Below are positions 61,701-64,000 of a stretch of 64,000 bases of DNA, in pieces. Position numbers and translations under genes: made by a program. Source of the stretch: JAOXRU01 sp965247735 (GTDB lineage Bacteria; Bacteroidota; Bacteroidia; Flavobacteriales; Flavobacteriaceae). The DNA is taken from the NCBI GenBank assembly GCA_965247735.1, contig CBDFHN010000002.1:3534001-3598000 (forward strand), in the 5' to 3' direction. The notes below the pieces were generated by a model. The model was not told the origin of the DNA, searched no databases, and worked only from the letters and a program-made list of their open reading frames with translations. Each line of letters starts with the position of its first letter. Position 1 is the first letter of the stretch.

Positions 61701-64000
61701 GACGTTAGTGAAGTTAAAAACATGAGTTATATGTTTTATCGTTGTACTGTTTTTAATCAGCCATTAAACAATTGGGATGTAAGTGCGGTAGAAACCATGT
61801 CAGCTATGTTTTATAATGCAACAGCCTTTAACCAACCCCTAAATAACTGGACGGTTACAGCAGTAACCAACATGAACCAAATGTTTTATGCTACGGAAGC
61901 TTTTGACCAAAATATAAACTCTTGGAACGTTACTAATGTTTTATATATGCAATCTATGTTTGAGGATGCAAAAGCCTTTAACCAAAATATAGCCTTATGG
62001 AATGTTACTAATGTAGTAAACATGAAATCTATGTTTGAAAATTCAGAAGCTTTTAATCAAAATTTAAATAATTGGGATGTTAACTCTGTAGTTACTATGA
62101 ATGCAATGTTTAGTTATACAGATACTTTTAATCAACCTTTAAATAATTGGGATGTAAGTGCAGTTGCAGATATGACATCAATGTTTGAAGAAGCGGCAAG
62201 CTTTAATCAACCTATAGCTAATTGGGATGTAAGTTCGGTAACCCTTATGCCATCAATGTTTGAAGCTGCATCGGCTTTTAATAGTTCTATAAATTCTTGG
62301 GATGTTGCTTCGGTAACCAATATGGATGCTATGTTTAAAGATGCTATTTTGTATAACCAAGCTTTAGGTAATTGGAATACTGAAGTATTGCAAACTACAG
62401 CAGAAATGTTTAGTGGAGCATCAGTATTTAATCAAAATATAAATAGTTGGAATACTGGTTTTGTGACCACAATGAAAGCCATGTTTAAAAATGCAATAGC
62501 CTATAATCAGCCAATGAATTCTTGGAATGTAGCTTCGGTAACTACTCTAGAAGAGATGTTTAATGGAGCAACAGTATTTAATCAAAATATAGATGCCTGG
62601 AATGTTAGAGGGGTTTTGACAACAGAAGCAATGTTTTATAATGCTACTTCTTTTAATCAGCCATTAAACAATTGGCGAGTTGCTAATAGTACCAACATGG
62701 ATTATATGTTTAGAAATGCTGTGGCATTTAACCAGCCTTTAGACCAATGGGATTTAGGAAGCCTAAGCATGCGGTATTTTTTAAGCGGAGCAACAACTTT
62801 TAATCAGGAACTAAGTGCCTGGGATGTTAGTGGAGTTACCGACATGCGATACATGTTAGACCACACCGCCCTTAACAGAGAGAATTATGATACTACTTTA
62901 ATAGCATGGTCAGATCAAGAGCTAAGCAATGGCATAGCTCTAGGCGCACAAGGCCTACCATATTGTGATGCTTTAGAAGAAAGACAAGCCATCATAGACA
63001 GCTATAGTTGGACTATCTCTGGTGATGTGTTGGACTGCCCAATTCCCGTATGTACTCAACTTATAGCACCTCTTTATGGAGCGGTAGATGTCCCGGTAAA
63101 TACCAACCTTAGTTGGGAACCAGCGCTCTATGCACGTGGATACAGACTTACTGTTGTTACGCAACCGGGAAATATTACCGTGGTTAATAATGAAACTATT
63201 ACCAATGAAACGGTATATACTTTTGCCTCTGATTTTGTGGGTGGAGAGATGGTAGAAGTAACGATAGTACCTTTTAATGATAATGGAGACGCTAGTAGCT
63301 GTACAACAGAAGGTTTTACGATTACAACCATTAGCACTGCCACAGCACCAGAGTGCACTAGTTTAAGTTTTCCTTTAGATGGTGCTATAAATATAGCAGT
63401 TACAAGTGATATAATATGGCAACCGATAGCTAATGCAGATGGATACCGTATTACTGTTGGTACTAATGCTGGAGCTAATAATATTGTAGCTAATGCAGAT
63501 TTAGGTAATGTTACTACTTATGAATTTATTACAGATTTACCAGAAAACACAACTATTTATACGAGCATAATACCTTATAATAGCACAGGTGATGCTATAA
63601 CTTGTACTGAAGAAAGTTTTACTACAGAGCTAATTCCTGTAGCACCAATTTGCACCAATTTAAACACTCCTGTACCTGGTGCCATAGATGTGCCTATCGA
63701 TACCGATATTAGTTGGGATGCTGTGCCAGATGCAACAGGATATCTTCTTAGTGTCGGAACTACAGGTGGCGGAATAGAGGTTTTAAATAATATTGATGTT
63801 GGTAATGTAACTACTTATGATCTGCCTACAGATTTAAGTACAAACAGACTGATTTTTGTGCGTATAACTCCTTACAATGCTATCGGTGATGCTATAGCAT
63901 GTACAGAAGAAAGTTTTAGAACAGGAGCTGCAACGAGTACTATTCCGGCTTGTGCTACGATAACAAGTCCAATAACTGGTGCTATTGATGTTTTAGTTAC
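58800..64000 (+). CDS. Giant BspA-family (DUF285) surface repeat protein, C-terminus outside window
   Basis: The frame opens at ATG 58800 (MQKISPLFLLFLCSIIFPLRA signal peptide) and stays open to the window end: at least 1733 residues. Architecture: a PKD-like domain (YTVDWGDGNTDT...), a first block of about 16 BspA-type repeats of ~25 residues (consensus FNQPLNNWDVSxVTxMSxMFxxA), a fibronectin-III-like module, a second PKD-like domain (YAIDWGDDQYNNN), a second and longer block of about 24 repeats, then several copies of an Ig-like module of ~90 residues with conserved cysteine (CTxLxxPxxGAxDVP...GYxLxVGT). Repeat proteins of this kind are exported, usually by type IX secretion, and mediate adhesion. 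The sorting tail would be beyond the window. Confidence 0.93.
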   Translation, partial: MQKISPLFLLFLCSIIFPLRATNTIVFADEFTAIWNTANTSTGSSAANEISIPTNSVYTYNYTVDWGDGNTDTNITGDITHTYATEGLYTVLISGNFPAIYFNNSGDKEKIIEILDWGTIQWQSMENAFSGCTNINFDAISAPDLSQATSLKNMFKNTRSFNGIVNNWNISTITDISGIFYGARIFNRPLDNWNTSNVEDMSDAFRSASLFNEPLDNWNTSLVTSLSGMFRSANKFNQNINNWDVSQVTNMADLFYSARAFNMPLNLWNVGKVKDMSHAMSNSGYNLPLNNWNVSQVTNMSNMFESSYFNQPIDSWDVSSVEDMSFMFQRANRFNQPLNNWNVGKVTDMESMFDGYYWANKFDFRLDQWDVSEVTNMRNMFRDTRYFNQDISAWDVSNVIYMGGMFERTKLFNQDISAWDISKVKSLGSMFAYSEVFNQPLDNWDLSSVESIGSMFYRALAFNQPVNSWNTSKVKYMSGVFSTYVSAAVFNQPVNNWDTSAVESMSSMFAGATVFDQDLSAWNISKVENMSGMLDNAGLSKLHYDNALMSWAAQTVKSNVKLGATNLKYCDSRFARQDLIDNHNWTITNDIVDCPFVFCTSLTSPINGDTQVPANANLIWEAVSGATGYRVSVRIENGGTSTIVEDNTDVGNVVGLDFTTDLSPGDEVFVTIVPYNATGPATGCVEESFAVIASWVNDPTTFKLTYDTRISGSGSDANQIEIEHNYDFAYNYAIDWGDDQYNNNVTGGITHTYLTPGIYTITIKGDYPAHYFKSFSDSHKLLSIDQWGTQQWKTMESAFSRCSNMTYNTTDIPDLSQASSMKQMFYGASKFNGNVDNWDVSTISDMTSLFSSAEAFNQPLNSWNVSSVTSMKYMFGGATVFNQALDNWNTNELTDTSQMFYKASAFNQSLNDWNVSKVTDMSYMFYTASAFNQPLDNWDVSKVTDMSYMFFGSYPANMAFNQSLNNWDVSEVKNMSYMFYRCTVFNQPLNNWDVSAVETMSAMFYNATAFNQPLNNWTVTAVTNMNQMFYATEAFDQNINSWNVTNVLYMQSMFEDAKAFNQNIALWNVTNVVNMKSMFENSEAFNQNLNNWDVNSVVTMNAMFSYTDTFNQPLNNWDVSAVADMTSMFEEAASFNQPIANWDVSSVTLMPSMFEAASAFNSSINSWDVASVTNMDAMFKDAILYNQALGNWNTEVLQTTAEMFSGASVFNQNINSWNTGFVTTMKAMFKNAIAYNQPMNSWNVASVTTLEEMFNGATVFNQNIDAWNVRGVLTTEAMFYNATSFNQPLNNWRVANSTNMDYMFRNAVAFNQPLDQWDLGSLSMRYFLSGATTFNQELSAWDVSGVTDMRYMLDHTALNRENYDTTLIAWSDQELSNGIALGAQGLPYCDALEERQAIIDSYSWTISGDVLDCPIPVCTQLIAPLYGAVDVPVNTNLSWEPALYARGYRLTVVTQPGNITVVNNETITNETVYTFASDFVGGEMVEVTIVPFNDNGDASSCTTEGFTITTISTATAPECTSLSFPLDGAINIAVTSDIIWQPIANADGYRITVGTNAGANNIVANADLGNVTTYEFITDLPENTTIYTSIIPYNSTGDAITCTEESFTTELIPVAPICTNLNTPVPGAIDVPIDTDISWDAVPDATGYLLSVGTTGGGIEVLNNIDVGNVTTYDLPTDLSTNRLIFVRITPYNAIGDAIACTEESFRTGAATSTIPACATITSPITGAIDVLV
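59200..60420 (+). repeat. BspA repeat block 1
   Basis: About 16 tandem ~75-base units encoding FNxPLxxWNxSxVxxMSxMFxxA. Units vary in DNA but keep codon phase; some repeat pairs are nearly identical. Confidence 0.85.
61190..62870 (+). repeat. BspA repeat block 2
   Basis: About 22-24 tandem ~75-base units of the same consensus, preceded by a second copy of the PKD-like domain. The whole PKD-plus-repeat module of block 1 is therefore duplicated in the same gene. Confidence 0.85.
63046..64000 (+). repeat. Tandem Ig/FN3-like modules
   Basis: Successive modules begin CTQLIAPLYGAVDVPV, CTSLSFPLDGAINIAV, CTNLNTPVPGAIDVPI and CATITSPITGAIDVLV, about 300 bases apart. A related module begins CTSLTSPINGDTQVPA near 60594, between the two BspA blocks. 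Confidence 0.85.

Noticed and set aside
59200..62870. Regular ~75-base repeats, considered as CRISPR
   Set aside because: The repeats keep the reading frame, encode BspA units, have no constant direct repeat with unique spacers, and no cas genes are present.

Overview
The window is chromosomal DNA of a member of the Bacteroidota, most likely a marine Flavobacteriaceae. The evidence is AT-rich DNA, promoters of the Bacteroidota type (TTG near -33, TAnnTTTG near -7), TonB-dependent receptors with a CarboxypepD_reg-like N-terminal extension, a type IX secretion sorting tail, a Tat-exported GH109-like oxidoreductase, DUF3667/DUF4291 families and an ISAon1-type (ISL3 family) insertion sequence.

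Layout. 1-3.4 kb: two tandem paralogous TonB receptors (the first cut by the window edge). 3.8-10.4 kb: aspS, a small membrane protein, a TPR lipoprotein, a ClC-type channel/transporter, a thioredoxin-like lipoprotein and a DUF423 protein. 10.5-17.0 kb: a molybdenum cofactor operon on the minus strand (moeA, ModE-type HTH, TauE/SafE, MobA-MoaD fusion, Coa1-like, moaE, four-helix protein, MoaC-MogA fusion, moaA). 17.2-20.0 kb: an S24/S26-like protein and a DUF3325/PepSY membrane cassette. 20.0-20.9 kb: two short candidate transcription units without normal genes. 20.9-22.4 kb: a complete insertion sequence with its 8-bp target duplication, sitting in what looks like the promoter of the next operon. 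22.4-25.7 kb: rtcB, a nucleotidyltransferase-like gene, prfH and a TPR gene, a likely rRNA-damage rescue/repair operon. 25.8-47.1 kb: mostly housekeeping and envelope genes (DUF3667, rseP, tRNA-Asn, HsdR-N-like protein, TlpA-like lipoprotein, GH109-like oxidoreductase, a 1412-residue type IX-secreted BNR/TSP3 protein, M28 peptidase, CBS protein, histidine decarboxylase).

47.4-58.4 kb is the most unusual part: about 16 closely packed minus-strand genes starting with an NrtR-type Nudix regulator and ending at an intrinsic terminator. It encodes a PRPP synthetase homologue, a 2OG-Fe(II) oxygenase, two macrodomain proteins of different types, the RNA 2'-phosphotransferase KptA, a metallophosphatase, a NADAR protein, DUF4291, a VWA protein, a divergent short PurA homologue, a nicotinamide phosphoribosyltransferase, an adenylate-kinase homologue and three unknowns. 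My reading is that KptA (and perhaps other enzymes) spends NAD+ and releases nicotinamide and ADP-ribose phosphates, the macrodomain/NADAR proteins handle ADP-ribose products, and Prs/NadV rebuild the dinucleotide under NrtR control.

58.8 kb to the end: the N-terminal 1,733 residues of a giant exported BspA-type repeat protein whose end lies outside the window.

No CRISPR array and no rRNA operon were seen; one tRNA gene is present.
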